A DNA stretch of 64,000 nt. It comes from Imbricaverruca yamaguchii. Its lineage: Eukaryota; Arthropoda; Thecostraca; Neoverrucidae. Below, in pieces: positions 24,541 through 35,061 of the stretch (the stretch's first letter is position 1; each line of letters opens with the position of its first letter). Made by a program: the position numbers and the translations under genes. The stretch is from contig JAOTOL010001322.1 in NCBI GenBank assembly GCA_034440575.1, forward strand, positions 431,001-495,000. The letters run 5' to 3'. Below the pieces are notes generated by a model that did not search any database, had not been told where the DNA came from, and saw nothing but the letters and a program-made list of their open reading frames with translations.

Positions 24541-24690
24541 TAACACGCCTGGAGGGCCTCTGAAAATTACGCACATTGGAGGGTGAGCGGATTCCTCCCC
24601 TCCCCTCCCTAAGATCTCGGCTCCCATTAACGCTAGAGCAACGAAATTCGCAGGGTGGGTGGGCGCGATAATGAACACACATTGCCGCGA
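24540..24690 (-). mobile_element. TTAA-family transposon end inserted in LINE copy B
   Basis: After TTAA the sequence begins CACGCCTGGAGGGCCTC, then the doubled terminal motif (cgcacattggaggg) and the taagatctcggctcc block. This is the order seen at the right ends of the copies at 27,296 and 46,965, read inward. Similarity fades after about 24,680 and no opposite terminus is found, so the element is decayed or deleted internally. Confidence 0.8.
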
Positions 24691-25327
24691 AGCAGAGATG
24701 TGATTTTTCGTTATTTCGCTTGGTTGACAATGCAGCGTCAGTCATATTAATGATTTGGCCATGAGAAGTGTTCGCGAGCTGAACTGCTCGGTTTATTGGT
24801 AAACATATCGACCAGTGCACCAGGTTACCATAATTAGGCACATTCTTACTTTTTCCCCGATTGCACCTACTATAATCCGGAGGCGAACATTTAATTCTCC
24901 ATCCGAACTACCTCCAGGCTAAATGTTCAAGACTAATTACACAATAATTAAGGGAAATGTAGATAAAAATAGTGGCTTCAGTGGTCCATATCCAAGTGCT
25001 CATATATCTCTGTTCGGTCTGCTTGCCCCCGAATTGAGAGAAGTGAGTAGCGCCAGACCACTTTGTGACAGGACACAGAAGGCTCCTGAAGCCCATCCAA
25101 TGCAGAACGCCGATATCATAAACCACTGCGTTTTCCATGCGCCGCCAGCTGGTTGGGAGAAAACATTTCGCTTGAAAATGTTGATTGGAAAACAATTATT
25201 TCGGTCGGCATTGGATGGGCCGATGCGACAGACGTCTCCAGCCACCTTTGAACTCCTGGAGATTTTCCAGGAATGCGAGAGCTCAGTGGTGCAGAGCTCT
25301 AAATCATGTACCAATCGTGCCAATGTG
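24691..25327. other. Unassigned sequence left of the palindrome
   Basis: A plus-strand frame of 167 codons (24,923-25,426) runs into the palindrome arm and has no recognisable domain; it is unlikely to be a gene. Confidence 0.35.
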
Positions 25328-25609
25328 AATCCTACACCTTGTGCCGGAAATGATCACAGGTCATCCCAGGTAATCACCGGTTACAACCTCACGAACTTAG
25401 GCATGTTTCCAAGCTTATCACTCTGAATGTGACATTCCAGTACCGGCTCGTAGATGAATTATATTGCATGCTTTTTTCACCAGCTTCCGTGAAGGATCGG
25501 TAACAACGGCATTCACTTCACACCTCAAATGTATTGAAGTTTAAGCATAAAACGCAAATTATAATCGATAGCTGGGGGGGAAGCTTTCATTTCAACGGCG
25601 ATTTCACCG

Positions 25610-25812
25610 ATACCCAGATGCTTCGTCTGCTCAGTGGTGCACAAAGTGTCACCTTTTGCTGTTAACACTCTAGTCCGGGTGAAATTGGTATTAGTCCCAG
25701 TCTCGCTACCTTCACGTATATTTTGCCGGTGTTCGAATCCTACCCGGTAATCAAGTGACATTTCCGGTAATATGTAGCATAAAGAGCTCGCAAAACTTTT
25801 GAAAAGCACCAT
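25610..25812 (-). pseudogene. Unrecognised coding-like module, single-copy version in the left arm
   Basis: A minus-strand frame (25,525-25,812) contains TRVLTAKGDTLCTTEQTKHL. The partner module in the right arm (33,679-34,317) carries the same words TRT, LTTKGDNLCTTEQ, expanded into tandem repeats. Upstream similarity continues (ATGGTGCTT.. with ATGGTACTT..), although the right arm has a stop there. Shared frame in this stretch hints at former coding capacity, but I recognise no protein family. Confidence 0.3.
25665..25752 (+). repeat. tRNA-like sequence inside the palindrome arm
   Basis: A near-perfect B-box (GTGTTCGAATCCTACC, 25,731-25,746) follows a weak A-box-like TAGTCCGGGTG (25,671). 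Stem pairing is incomplete; the homologous position in the right arm has lost the B-box. It may be a tRNA-derived retroposon head or chance. Confidence 0.25.
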
Positions 25813-26325
25813 ATCTTATAAGGTATTATCAATATATATATAAGGTATATAAGGTATATATAAGGTATTATCAATATGTGCATTAAATGGCAAGGTCACA
25901 CGTAGCAGGTGCAGGAATCAATGTACTCTCCCGCTTTCGAATGTCATTGTACAGTATCCTTCGAACTACGAACGATGAAGCAGTGAAGCGACCACGGATG
26001 AACTTGTAAAGGTACGTTGCAGCACATGGTGCCCAAAGGCTTGATGAAAATATTTGACCAGGATAGGCCACCCACTTTCAATGGGATTTCGCACAGCATT
26101 GATTGCTATAAGATGTCCATTTATCGGGTGAAGGTGTCCGGAGAAATCAAATTCAGCATTGCGAATTTCCCGAATCAATTTGTTGCAAAAGAGTCAAGTT
26201 TGATCTCACCAGGTAGTCGGGATCATTGATCTCGGAGGGCCTATGTGCTATTCCTATAATTTCGATACCCGGTGGGGGAAAAATATGACTGAATACGAAT
26301 CCAGCGTTGCAAACTGCCCTGGAAG

Positions 26326-27300
26326 TTAACACTCGCTCTGGAGGGGGCGAAATCCGCCCACCCCTTCGGGTTTTTCGTACATAACTCAATATTTTACTGG
26401 CCAATTTATGCCATTCCTTGTGCACCTGCTTAGAAATGACCAGCGAATTGTTTAAAGGAAGAAAAATGGAAATCAGCCGAACATTTTTAGAGTTGGTGGC
26501 CGCTAAATTATAAAAACTCGCAGCACCGGACCACAAAAATCGGCGCTCATCCGCTTCCCGTATGTTGGTAAAAGGGAAGTGTTCTTAGCAACACTAGCGA
26601 CTTGTTTGATGTATGTTGTTATGCTAAAAGTTTGAGCCATGTTAGGCCACCGATATCAAGTCAGATCAAGTTCATGACAGGCTAATGGAACCAAACTTGG
26701 TCAACTGGAATATTTTCATACATGCAAATGACTGTCATGGGATTGATGTCACTTTACATGTTACTCCCTAGACATCTTGCAAGCCACTGTTTTTCATTGT
26801 GTACCTAAGTCCTTCCATACTTTATTCATGTACTTCACTCTTTCCTCTGCGAAGCTGATTGCGCCGAGCCGTCCAACGGGCCAATCGGGTGGGCGGTCCG
26901 GTTCCGGTAACTGGAGCAGGTAATGACCTGATAAAGTGCTGCTATATAGGTGACCTGGGGTCAAATACCGGGTCTAGCATCTGTTTTGCATCACTACTAA
27001 TGTCCAAAACACCACTGATGCCCACTTTGGAGTATTTAAACACAATCACAACGATCCATAACAATGACCAGAAAACCAGAACCAGAACCAGAAACCAGAA
27101 ATTTGGACATTTTGACCTTATTTGACCTTGAAGATATTTATCTAAGGTTAGACATTCACATACAATAGAGCTCGCTACCGTACCCATCAACCCTACGAAT
27201 TTCGTTGCTCGAGCTTTAGTAGGAGCCGAGATCTTAGGGGGTGGCGGGATCCGCCACCTCCAGTGCGCGTAATGTTCAGGCCCTCCAGGGCGCGTGTTAA
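26326..27300 (+). mobile_element. TTAA-flanked non-autonomous DNA transposon, 967 bp, nested in the left arm
   Basis: The element occupies 26,330-27,296 with TTAA at 26,326-26,329 and 27,297-27,300. Termini are CACTCGCTCTGGAGGG and, inverted, CACGCGCCCTGGAGGG. The right end repeats the motif internally (cgcgcactggagg, 27,258-27,270) before a taagatctcggctcc block. TTAA target sites are typical of piggyBac, Kolobok and Sola3 superfamilies; which one applies cannot be decided because no transposase frame is present. The right palindrome arm runs through the homologous position (33,155) uninterrupted, so it serves as an empty-site reference. Interior blocks are shared with 1-490 and 45,630-46,965. 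Confidence 0.9.
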
Positions 27301-27611
27301 TTATCTGCCGAAAGAGATGCAGATACACATTTTGGGTCATACCTCTGTGCCATGACCGCATGGCGACCTGACACGTTGCAGACTTGTTCTTGGTGAAATA
27401 CGTTTCGAATTTTACTCTATGGTTGTTAGATTGGAAATTCTGAAGTTTTTGCTAAATTGGGACTTGGGAGAAATCTTGATCTGGTATGCGGCCACTGCAA
27501 CTATTTGTGTAGTATACAAACGTCGAAACGTTTAGCATAAGAAACGTTAAGGTATTTTTGAAACTCAATCTTAGATAGCTTTTACAAAAGAAGCCTAAAT
27601 GAACCATAGAA

Positions 27612-28060
27612 ATGGAACCCTTCGAAATCGGTGATTTCACTTTGACCTGGTCAAACGTGGTGACACGGGATGCCAAAGCAAAGCCTGAAGCAAGCAAAAT
27701 CCGATATTCAGTTGTCAGAAACGATGCCAAATTTGAGCATCGTCTTGCTACGTGTTCGGCGACTATCTGGGAAACACATGAGAAGGCAAACCCCATCGCG
27801 GCAGTTCGAGGGTTGGCTGGAACTTTGCTTGAATAAATACTTTCAGTTTCAGGCTCAAACAAGACCCAGACACGTCAAACGTTTGTCCAGCAATACTTTC
27901 TTCCGGTCCATCAAACACTGTATTGACATGCCGGCCTGGCAGACTGGTGCACTCGCTTTTCAGACCGGTCAGCGTTTAGTCAGCCAATGTTGGCTGGCCG
28001 AGTGATGTTACCAGGCCTCGCCATGCGCCTCTCCGGTACTGGAATCAATGCCACACCGCA
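27612..28060 (+). pseudogene. Coding-like arm module, left copy (unrecognised)
   Basis: The plus frame at 27,670-28,005 and the minus frame at 32,159-32,617 in the right arm align without gaps for much of their length, sharing FF..I.HCIDMP..QTGALAFQTG. Conservation of frame over about 110 codons at ~70% nucleotide identity could reflect former coding sequence or simply few indels. No known domain is recognised. Confidence 0.3.
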
Positions 28061-28138
28061 GCCCTCATGACGTCAGTTTACCGGCAACCGGGCTGAGGTC
28101 ATAAACCGACAGATGGCTGCACGGCACCAGCAAATACA

Positions 28139-29212
28139 TGACAGATGACAGACGACATATGACAGACGACATATGACAGACGGCATATGACATACGACAT
28201 ATGACATACGACATATGACAGACGAAATATGACAGACGACATATGACAGAGGACATATGACAGACGACAGACGACAGACGGCATGCGACATATTACAGAT
28301 GACAGACGGCATACGACATATGACAGACGACATACGACAAACGACATATGGCATACGGCATACGATATATGACAGATGACAGACGACAGACGACATATGA
28401 AAGACGACATATGACAGACGATAGGCGACAGACAACATGCAACAGACGACAAATGACAGATGATATGTGACAGACAACGTATGCTATATGGCATATGACA
28501 GATGACATGACAGATTATAGTTGACAGACGACATATGACAGACAGAAAATGACAGATAAAATATAACAGATGGCGGATGATGTATGATATATGATGTATG
28601 GCGTATGATAACAGATGAAATAAGTCAGATGACAGATAAAATATGTCAGATGACAGATGGTTGACTATAGTTACAGACGACAGATGACAGACGACAGGCG
28701 ACAGACGACAGACCACGGACAACAGACGACAGACGACAGACGACAGACGACAGGAGGCAGGAGACAGGAGACAGACGACAGACGACAGACGACAGACGAC
28801 AGACGACACACGACAGACGACAGGAGACAGACGACAGGAGACAGGAGACAGGAGACAGGCGACAGGCGACAGGCGACAGACGGCAGACGACAGACGACAG
28901 ACGACAGACGACAGACAATGGACAACGGACAACAGACGACAGACGACAGACGACAGACGACAGACGACAGACGACAGACGACAGACGACAGACGACAGAC
29001 GACAGACGACAGACGACAGGAGACAGACGACAGGCGACAGGCGACAGACGGCAGACGACAGACGACAAACGACATTAGACAGACGACAGACGACATATAA
29101 CATGAGACAGACGACTGATGACAGGCGACAAGCAGATGACATATGCCAGATGGAATATGAACAACATAGCAAGTGACATTTAATAAATGACAGACGACTG
29201 ACAGACGGCTGT
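28139..29212. repeat. Heptamer minisatellite (GACAGAC), left arm
   Basis: The proximal third is built from 14-bp units of the gacagacgacatat type; the distal part from 7-bp acgacag units with caggag and caggcg variants. Since 21 nt equals seven codons, stop-free frames of hundreds of codons arise on the minus strand and are artefacts. The mirror array in the right arm (31,816-32,166) is only about 350 bp and more degenerate. The array is bracketed by related words gacagatggctgcacggcacca (28,109) and gacagacggctgttcggtacca (29,199). Confidence 0.9.
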
Positions 29213-29213
29213 T

Positions 29214-29566
29214 CGGTACCATCAGCTGACCAGGCCTCACCACAGTGGAGGCAGCTGTAGTTGCACATGCAGGCGCACCGGGTGGAGAAGACGCCACAGG
29301 GCATCGGCTCGCGCGCCTCCACTGTCCGGGCCACCTCGTGCAGCCTCTGCAGGCGCCGAGCCGGCGTACCGTCCACCTGCCGCACGGTGTGGCTGAGCGA
29401 AACTGTCGGACAGGTGTTGTTGATGGAGACGCCAGGCTGAGAATCGTGGTGTCCATCTCGTCATGTCGCTCGTCGGCCGGCATTATGTCGCTCGGCATTG
29501 ACCGCTAGACAGGACTACGCCGCTTTTTGCTTTCAATTGCGTGAGTGTCCAAGTGGTGAAAATGAC
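29214..29566 (+). repeat. Innermost palindrome arm segment, left
   Basis: From gtaccatcagctgacc to ccaagtggtgaaaat this 350-bp segment is an inverted copy of 31,469-31,815. I count one difference (gacgccacaggg versus gacgcctcaggg). Frames on both strands are open because the sequence is GC-rich. Beyond 29,566 and before 31,469 the homology stops abruptly. Confidence 0.9.
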
Positions 29567-29999
29567 TGAATATCCTCGGTGGTGATGAACAGCTTCACCC
29601 GCTGGCGATAGCTGCCCGAGAGCCCGTGTCCTCCGTAGTTTGTCGGCGCGACACTTGATATTCCGCCCGTGGAAGCGACGGCCGCGCCTCGACGGCCATA
29701 GATAGCTTCGCATACTTCAATTGCGACAGGAAATGAGAGTGAAATTGCGTTTCAAAACATGTCTGATCATAATCCAGTATCATGTACGCCAGCAGCCGTG
29801 TGATATGAGCTGGAAATGTCATATAAGTTGGTTGGCTATTTTAGTTTTATGGCGCATCGACCAGGTTTGGTCATTTAACACCCATAACCAATAGTTAAGC
29901 TTGCATAAGTGCGATCCAATAAACAAAAAATAGCCAAAATCGGCCAGAACTTTTTATATGTGCCGTAGAATGCGGACAACAGGATGCGGATAGGACTCT
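29567..29999. other. Left part of the palindrome spacer
   Basis: Unique sequence with no counterpart at the right side of the spacer. It holds one retroposon tail (29,830-29,880) and ends at the 31-bp minisatellite. Confidence 0.5.
29830..29880 (-). mobile_element. LINE/SINE 3' tail fragment in the palindrome spacer
   Basis: Minus strand reads AAATGACCAAACCTGGTCGA, TGCGCCATAAAAC, then AAAATAGCCAACC. It matches the tail family of the I-group LINE at 53,322-53,365. No upstream body is recognisable. Confidence 0.6.
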
Positions 30000-31173
30000 G
30001 ACGACAGGGCGCATGGTGAGGGATACCCTGGACGACGGGATACATGGTGAGCGATACCCTGGACGACGAGATGCATGGTGAGGGATACCCTGGACGAGAT
30101 GCATGGTGAGGGATGCCCTGGACGAGATGCATGGTGAGGGATACCCTGGACGACGGGATGCATGGTGAGGGATACACTGGACGACGAGATGCATGGTGAG
30201 GGATACCCTGGACGACGGGATGCATGGTGAGAGATACCCTGGACGACGAGATGCATGGTGGGGGATATGTTGCCGACGGGATGCGTGAGGAGGGATAGCC
30301 TGGACGACGAGATGCATGGTGGGGGATATGTTGCCGACGGGATGCGTGAGGAGGGATACCCTGGACGACGGGATGCATGGTGGGGGATACCCTGGACGAC
30401 GGGATGCATGGTGAGGGATACGCTATACGACGGGATGCGTGGTGAGGGATACCCTGGACGACGGGATGCATGGTGAGGGATACCCTGGACGACGAGATGC
30501 ATGGTGAGGGATACCCTGGACGACGGGATGCATGGTGAGGGATACCCTGGACGACGAGATGCATGGTGAGGGATACCCTGGACGATGGGATGCATGGTGA
30601 GAGGATACCCTGGACGACGAGATGCATGGTGAGGGAAACCTGGACGACGGGATGCATGGTGAGAGATACCCTGGACGACGAGATGCATGGTGAGGGATAC
30701 CCTGGACGATGGGATGCATGGTGAGGGATACCCTGGACGACGAGATGCATGGTGGGGGATATGTTGCCGACGGGATGCGTGAGGATGGATACCCTGGACG
30801 ACGGGATGCATGGTGAGGGATACCCTGGACGACGGGATGCGTGGTGAGGGATACGCTGTACGACGAGATGCATGGTGAGGGATACCCTGGACGACGAGAT
30901 GCATGATGAGGGATACCCTGGACGACGAGATGCATGGTGAGGGATACGCTGTACGACGGGATGCGTGGTTAGGGATACGCTGTACGACGAGATGCATGGT
31001 GAGGGATACCTTGGACGACGAGATGCATGGTGGGGGATATGTTGCCGACGGGATGCGTGAGGAGGGATACCCTGGACGACGGGATGCATGGTGAGGGATA
31101 CGCTGTACGACGGGATGCATGGTGAGGGATACGCTGTACGACGAGATGCATGGTGAGGGATACGCCGGACGAT
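30000..31173 (+). repeat. 31-bp minisatellite, ~38 units, at the palindrome centre
   Basis: The unit is gatgcatggtgagggatacc + ctggacgacgg. Common variants are gagatgcatgg, a tacgctgtacgac end, and a diverged pair (gggggatatgttgccgacgg, gatgcgtgaggaggg) that recurs at about 30,260, 30,320, 30,755 and 31,035, which suggests block-wise duplication. Period 31 cycles through all frames and yields long stop-free minus frames; these are not genes. Confidence 0.9.
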
Positions 31174-31468
31174 CATTGTGTCGATTATCGCTATGTGATT
31201 CCATGGGCCAATTTTGTATTTGATGAGTAGGTCCTCTTGCAGATGAGAAGCCATTCCTGTTCCTCCAGCTTCTACGTTGCTCAATTCGAAGTGTCCACAC
31301 AAGGTGTGTGAATGAAATCATTCCAACCTGCCTGGCAAAGGCTGTGGGAGCATTCAGTATATGCATGAAAGACTCGGCATGGAGACCAAGCAAGATAAAT
31401 TTGAGAACAGGGCTTTGCATGTCGCCTCTTTATCATGGAGTCAAGGCCCCTTCAAGGGTTGACAATTA
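31174..31468. other. Right part of the palindrome spacer
   Basis: Unique sequence without recognised gene or repeat. Confidence 0.45.
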
Positions 31469-31815
31469 TTTTCACCACTTGGACACTCACGCAATTGAAA
31501 GCAAAAAGCGGCGTAGTCCTGTCTAGCGGTCAATGCCGAGCGACATAATGCCGGCCGACGAGCGACATGACGAGATGGACACCACGATTCTCAGCCTGGC
31601 GTCTCCATCAACAACACCTGTCCGACAGTTTCGCTCAGCCACACCGTGCGGCAGGTGGACGGTACGCCGGCTCGGCGCCTGCAGAGGCTGCACGAGGTGG
31701 CCCGGACAGTGGAGGCGCGCGAGCCGATGCCCTGAGGCGTCTTCTCCACCCGGTGCGCCTGCATGTGCAACTACAGCTGCCTCCACTGTGGTGAGGCCTG
31801 GTCAGCTGATGGTAC

Positions 31816-32166
31816 AGTCATCTGTCGGCCATCTGTCGTCTGTAATCTGTCATCCGACATGTATCATATGACATATGGTATGCCATAGGTCATCTGTCGT
31901 ATGTCATTCGACATATATAATATCGCACATGGTATGTCATAAGTCATGTGTCGTCTGCTATCTACTATCAATAACCCATAATCTGTCATGTCATCTGCCA
32001 TCTGCCGTCTCTCATCTATCATATGTCATTTCCTTTCTATCATTTATCATATGGCATGTACTATCTATCCTGAATCATTGATGATCTTCCGTCTATCATC
32101 TGCTATCTATCCTGCATCATTGATCATCTTCCATCTGTCATCTGCTGTCTGTGATCTGTCATCTGT
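31816..32166. repeat. Degenerate heptamer array, right arm
   Basis: Words catctgtc, tatcatatg and gtcgtctg in mirror orientation to 28,139-29,212. Strongly diverged compared with the left array, in contrast to the almost identical segment immediately inside it. Confidence 0.75.
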
Positions 32167-32660
32167 TTACTGGTATCTTACAGTCATCAGTCGGTCCATG
32201 GTCCTCGCCCGGTATCACATAAGCTGGCAAGGTTGCACGGCGAGGCCTGGTGAGGTGGTCAATTATTCTGGCAACGTGCAGTTGGCTGATTGAATAATGG
32301 CCTGTCTGAAAAGCGAGTGCGCCAGTCTGCCGGACCGGCATATCAATGCAGTGTTCAATGTGCTGAAAGAAGGCATTGCGAAGCGAACGTTCCACGTGTT
32401 GAGTCGCGGGGCCTGTCTTCCCAACCGGAACTGAAGATGTTTTCCCCACCAAAGTTTTAGCCATTAACCCTCGAGTTGGCCACGGTAGGGGGTGGGATTT
32501 ACCTTCTCGTGTGCTTCTGAACAACCGCCGAACACGTGTCGCAACCGCGCTCAGGGTTGGCATGACTTCCGCCAATTCAGTGGCGGATTTTGCATGCCTC
32601 GATTTTTGCATGGACATCCAGGGTTACCGAGTTAGACGAGGTGTAAAATCACCGGTTTTG
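32159..32660 (-). pseudogene. Coding-like arm module, right copy (unrecognised)
   Basis: A 152-codon minus frame (32,159-32,617) with FFQHIEHCIDMPVRQTGALA aligns with the left-arm frame at 27,670-28,005. It has no recognisable domain, signal peptide or membrane segment. The frame ends inside the heptamer array, which argues against a functional product. Confidence 0.3.
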
Positions 32661-33748
32661 AAAAGTTTCAATTGAAGGCACTTTTAGAGTGCTTTTCCAA
32701 AAGCTCCAAATAATTATAATTACAGGCACCTGAACACTTTGCACATCAGTGCATAGGCACATCTCCATCACAAGTGCAGAAATTATCAGAACTTCTAATC
32801 TAACACAAATCTCAAAATTTCCGATCTAGCAACCTAAGCGTAAAGCTCGAAATATACGTCATCGAAACCATTGTCTTTCATAAATGTACAACGTTTCAGG
32901 TCGCTATGCGGCCACGTCACAAAGTTTTTACCTAAAGGTGCGTGTGTACCCCTCTCCGAAAAAAGACCAAGTGCTGAAACGCCATTCACCGTACTTTGTA
33001 GTCAGTTATATGTTATGCTCTCATAATGTACATGCACCTACAGCATCCATTGTCACGTCTTCTATGTGCATGTCAGTTGTTGGAACCTTTCAAGTCCATC
33101 AGTCAATGACACGGGTGACTCGAGCTGGTCTAATGCCATCTTTTTACAGACCGTGAACTTCTAGGGCGGTTTGCAACACTGGATTCAAATTTAGCCTCTT
33201 CTTTTTACCACCGGGAGTTGAAGTTATAGGAATAGTTTAGAGATCATCCGAGGACAATGATTCCAGCTACGTGGTAGGACTCAACTTGATCTTCTTGCAA
33301 CAAATTGATGAGTGTAGTTCGCAATGTTGAATTTGGTTTCACGGTCATTTTCACCACAGAAATGCACAACTTATACCAATCGATCCTGTTTGAAACACCC
33401 CTGGAAGTGGGTGACCTTTCCCGGTCAAGTGGCTCCACCAAGCGTTTGGGCATCATGTGCTGCAACGTATCTTTCCAAGTCCATCTATCGTCGCTTCGTC
33501 GCTTTATCCTTCGTAGTTTGGAAGCTATTGTCCAATGACATTTGAAAGCGAAAGGAGTACGTTGCATCTTGCGCCTGCTACGCGTGACCTCGATCTTGAA
33601 TGCATATGCTTGCAATACCATGGTACTTGCTAGAAGTTCTGCTAGCTATTTATGACAAATATTAGCTGAAAATGTCACTTGGTTAGCTGGTCGGAGTCGA
33701 AAATCGACAAAACAGACGTGTCAGTCGGCGACACCCGGTCATTCACCT

Positions 33749-33859
33749 ACTTGACCAGAACTCGAGGGGAGTACTTGACCAGAACTCGAGGAGAGCACTT
33801 GACTAGAACTCGAGGGAAGTACTTGACTAGAACTCGAGGGGAGTACTTGACTAGAACTC
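33749..33859 (+). repeat. 24-bp tandem repeat, 4.6 units
   Basis: Units start at 33,749, 33,773, 33,797, 33,821 and 33,845 and read acttgaccagaactcgaggg + gagt with few changes. The period is a multiple of three and encodes YLTRTRGE. The left arm has a single related copy (tcacccggactagag at 25,670-25,685). Confidence 0.9.
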
Positions 33860-33879
33860 CAGCGTTAACGACGAAAGGC

Positions 33880-34290
33880 GACAATTTGTGCACCACTGAA
33901 CAGGTGAAGGACGCCGCTAGTGACAATTTGTGCACCACTGAACAGGTGAAGGACGCCGCTAGTGACAATTTGTGCACCACTGAACAGGTGAAGGACGCCG
34001 CTAGTGACAATTTGTGCACCACTGAACAGGTGAAGGACGCCGCTAGTGACAATTTGTGCACCACTGAACAGGTGAAGGACGCCGCTAGTGACAATTTGTG
34101 CACCACTGAACAGGTGAAGGACGCCGCTAGTGACAATTTGTGCACCACTGAACAGGTGAAGGACGCCGCTAGTGACAATTTGTGCACCACTGAACAGGTG
34201 AAGGACGCCGCTAGTGACAATTTGTGCACCACTGAACAGCTGAAGGACGCCGCTAGTGACAATTTGTGCACCACTGAACAGCTGAATGAC
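33880..34290 (+). repeat. 42-bp tandem repeat, nine full units plus a partial one
   Basis: Units start every 42 bp from 33,880 to 34,258 and are almost identical; only the last two carry gctgaa instead of ggtgaa, and the last also gaatgac. The period is in phase with codons (14 residues, DNLCTTEQVKDAAS), so a 212-codon plus frame (33,679-34,317) stays open. The left palindrome arm has one copy (CTLCTTEQ-type, about 25,620-25,655). No known protein contains this repeat to my knowledge, and the frame upstream shows no conserved start, so coding is unproven. Confidence 0.9.
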
Positions 34291-34710
34291 ACCACTTGGT
34301 GTTGGCGGAAACGATGATGACATGAAAGCGCGATCTGGAGGAAAAGCTGGAGGGCTGTCATAATTTCACTCCCACCTCCGGCAGAATGGGGTCAGTCGAC
34401 TAACGGCTGTTGGTGGATTATCAGTTTCGCCCTCCTTCTTAGCGATTGCAAGTGGTGTTCAGTGTTTAATTTAAACGAATCTGAGGTGTGCAGCGAATGC
34501 CATTGCAATCGACGCTAAACACAAGATGTAGAACAAGCGTGCAATGCAGTTCACTGTATGCTGGCATTGGAATTCCAAAGTCAGCGTAGCGAGCCTGGAA
34601 ACATGACTTAGTTTAGGTCGTCATATGTCGTCGTCGTAATTATCGATGACATCGTCACCGATGATGACCTAGTATGATCTATGACCACTTCCAGCCAAAG
34701 GTGTAGGATT

Positions 34711-35061
34711 GTCGGTCATATGTGTGTATGTACGTTGGGATGACGCTGAACGGAATTTGTTCCGCCGGTTTGTGAGCTCATTGGATGCATGCACTTAGCT
34801 CGACGATCTCTGTTCCCTACATTGTTTTATGTTTGTATTTCAAAGCTACGACACAGTACTTGCCATGTTTCACATGTGTACATTGGCGAAACAATAGTTT
34901 CACGTAATTGTGTGGTGAGAGTACGTCCGATTTACGAGATACTAGTGCACAAGGTTAAGACGCCGGTGGAAACGGCGCATGAAAGCTGGGCTGCGAGGGC
35001 CACTAACCATGGACATGAGGGCTACTCGCCACGGTACTCGAGAGCTGCTGAGCAGCTGGAG
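34711..35061. other. Unassigned sequence
   Basis: No feature recognised between the palindrome and the 68-bp minisatellite. Confidence 0.4.

Larger units (their letters stand above)
25328..29566 (+). repeat. Left arm of a 9.4 kb interrupted palindrome
   Basis: This arm and 31,469-34,710 are inverted homologues carrying the same modules in mirror order. Anchor pairs are 25,328-25,340 with 34,698-34,710; 25,401 with 34,595; 25,610-25,800 with 33,620-33,930; 25,990-26,327 with 33,155-33,510; 27,340-27,440 with 32,820-32,920; 27,610-28,060 with 32,190-32,660; the heptamer arrays; and 29,214-29,566 with 31,469-31,815. Outer modules look about 70% identical; the innermost module differs by one base by my count. 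The arm is longer than its partner because of a nested TTAA transposon and a larger heptamer array. No transposase and no target duplication were found, so both a foldback-type element and an ancient inverted segmental duplication are possible. Confidence 0.85.
31469..34710 (-). repeat. Right arm of the 9.4 kb interrupted palindrome
   Basis: Inverted homologue of 25,328-29,566; anchors are listed there. Relative to the left arm it lacks the TTAA transposon, has a short degenerate heptamer array (31,816-32,166), and has 24-bp and 42-bp tandem expansions (33,749-34,290) where the left arm has one copy. Between 33,155 and 32,950 it holds roughly 190 bp with no clear left-arm match. Confidence 0.85.

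Noticed and set aside
28099..29385. 428-codon minus frame rich in Val, Cys, Arg, Leu and Ser
   Set aside because: Translation of a 7-bp repeat (21-nt phase); the mirror array in the other palindrome arm is frame-broken.
30000..31173. CRISPR-like array with ~31-bp repeats
   Set aside because: Units are head-to-tail without unique spacers and the context is eukaryotic; it is a minisatellite.
29875..31420. 475- and 488-codon minus frames over the palindrome spacer
   Set aside because: A 31-bp minisatellite unit lacks stops in the minus frames; overlapping frames encode the same peptide words in rotated phase.
33747..34361. Antisense 204- and 152-codon frames over the 42-bp repeat
   Set aside because: Mirror images of an in-phase repeat; the plus frame has equal claim and neither has supporting domains.
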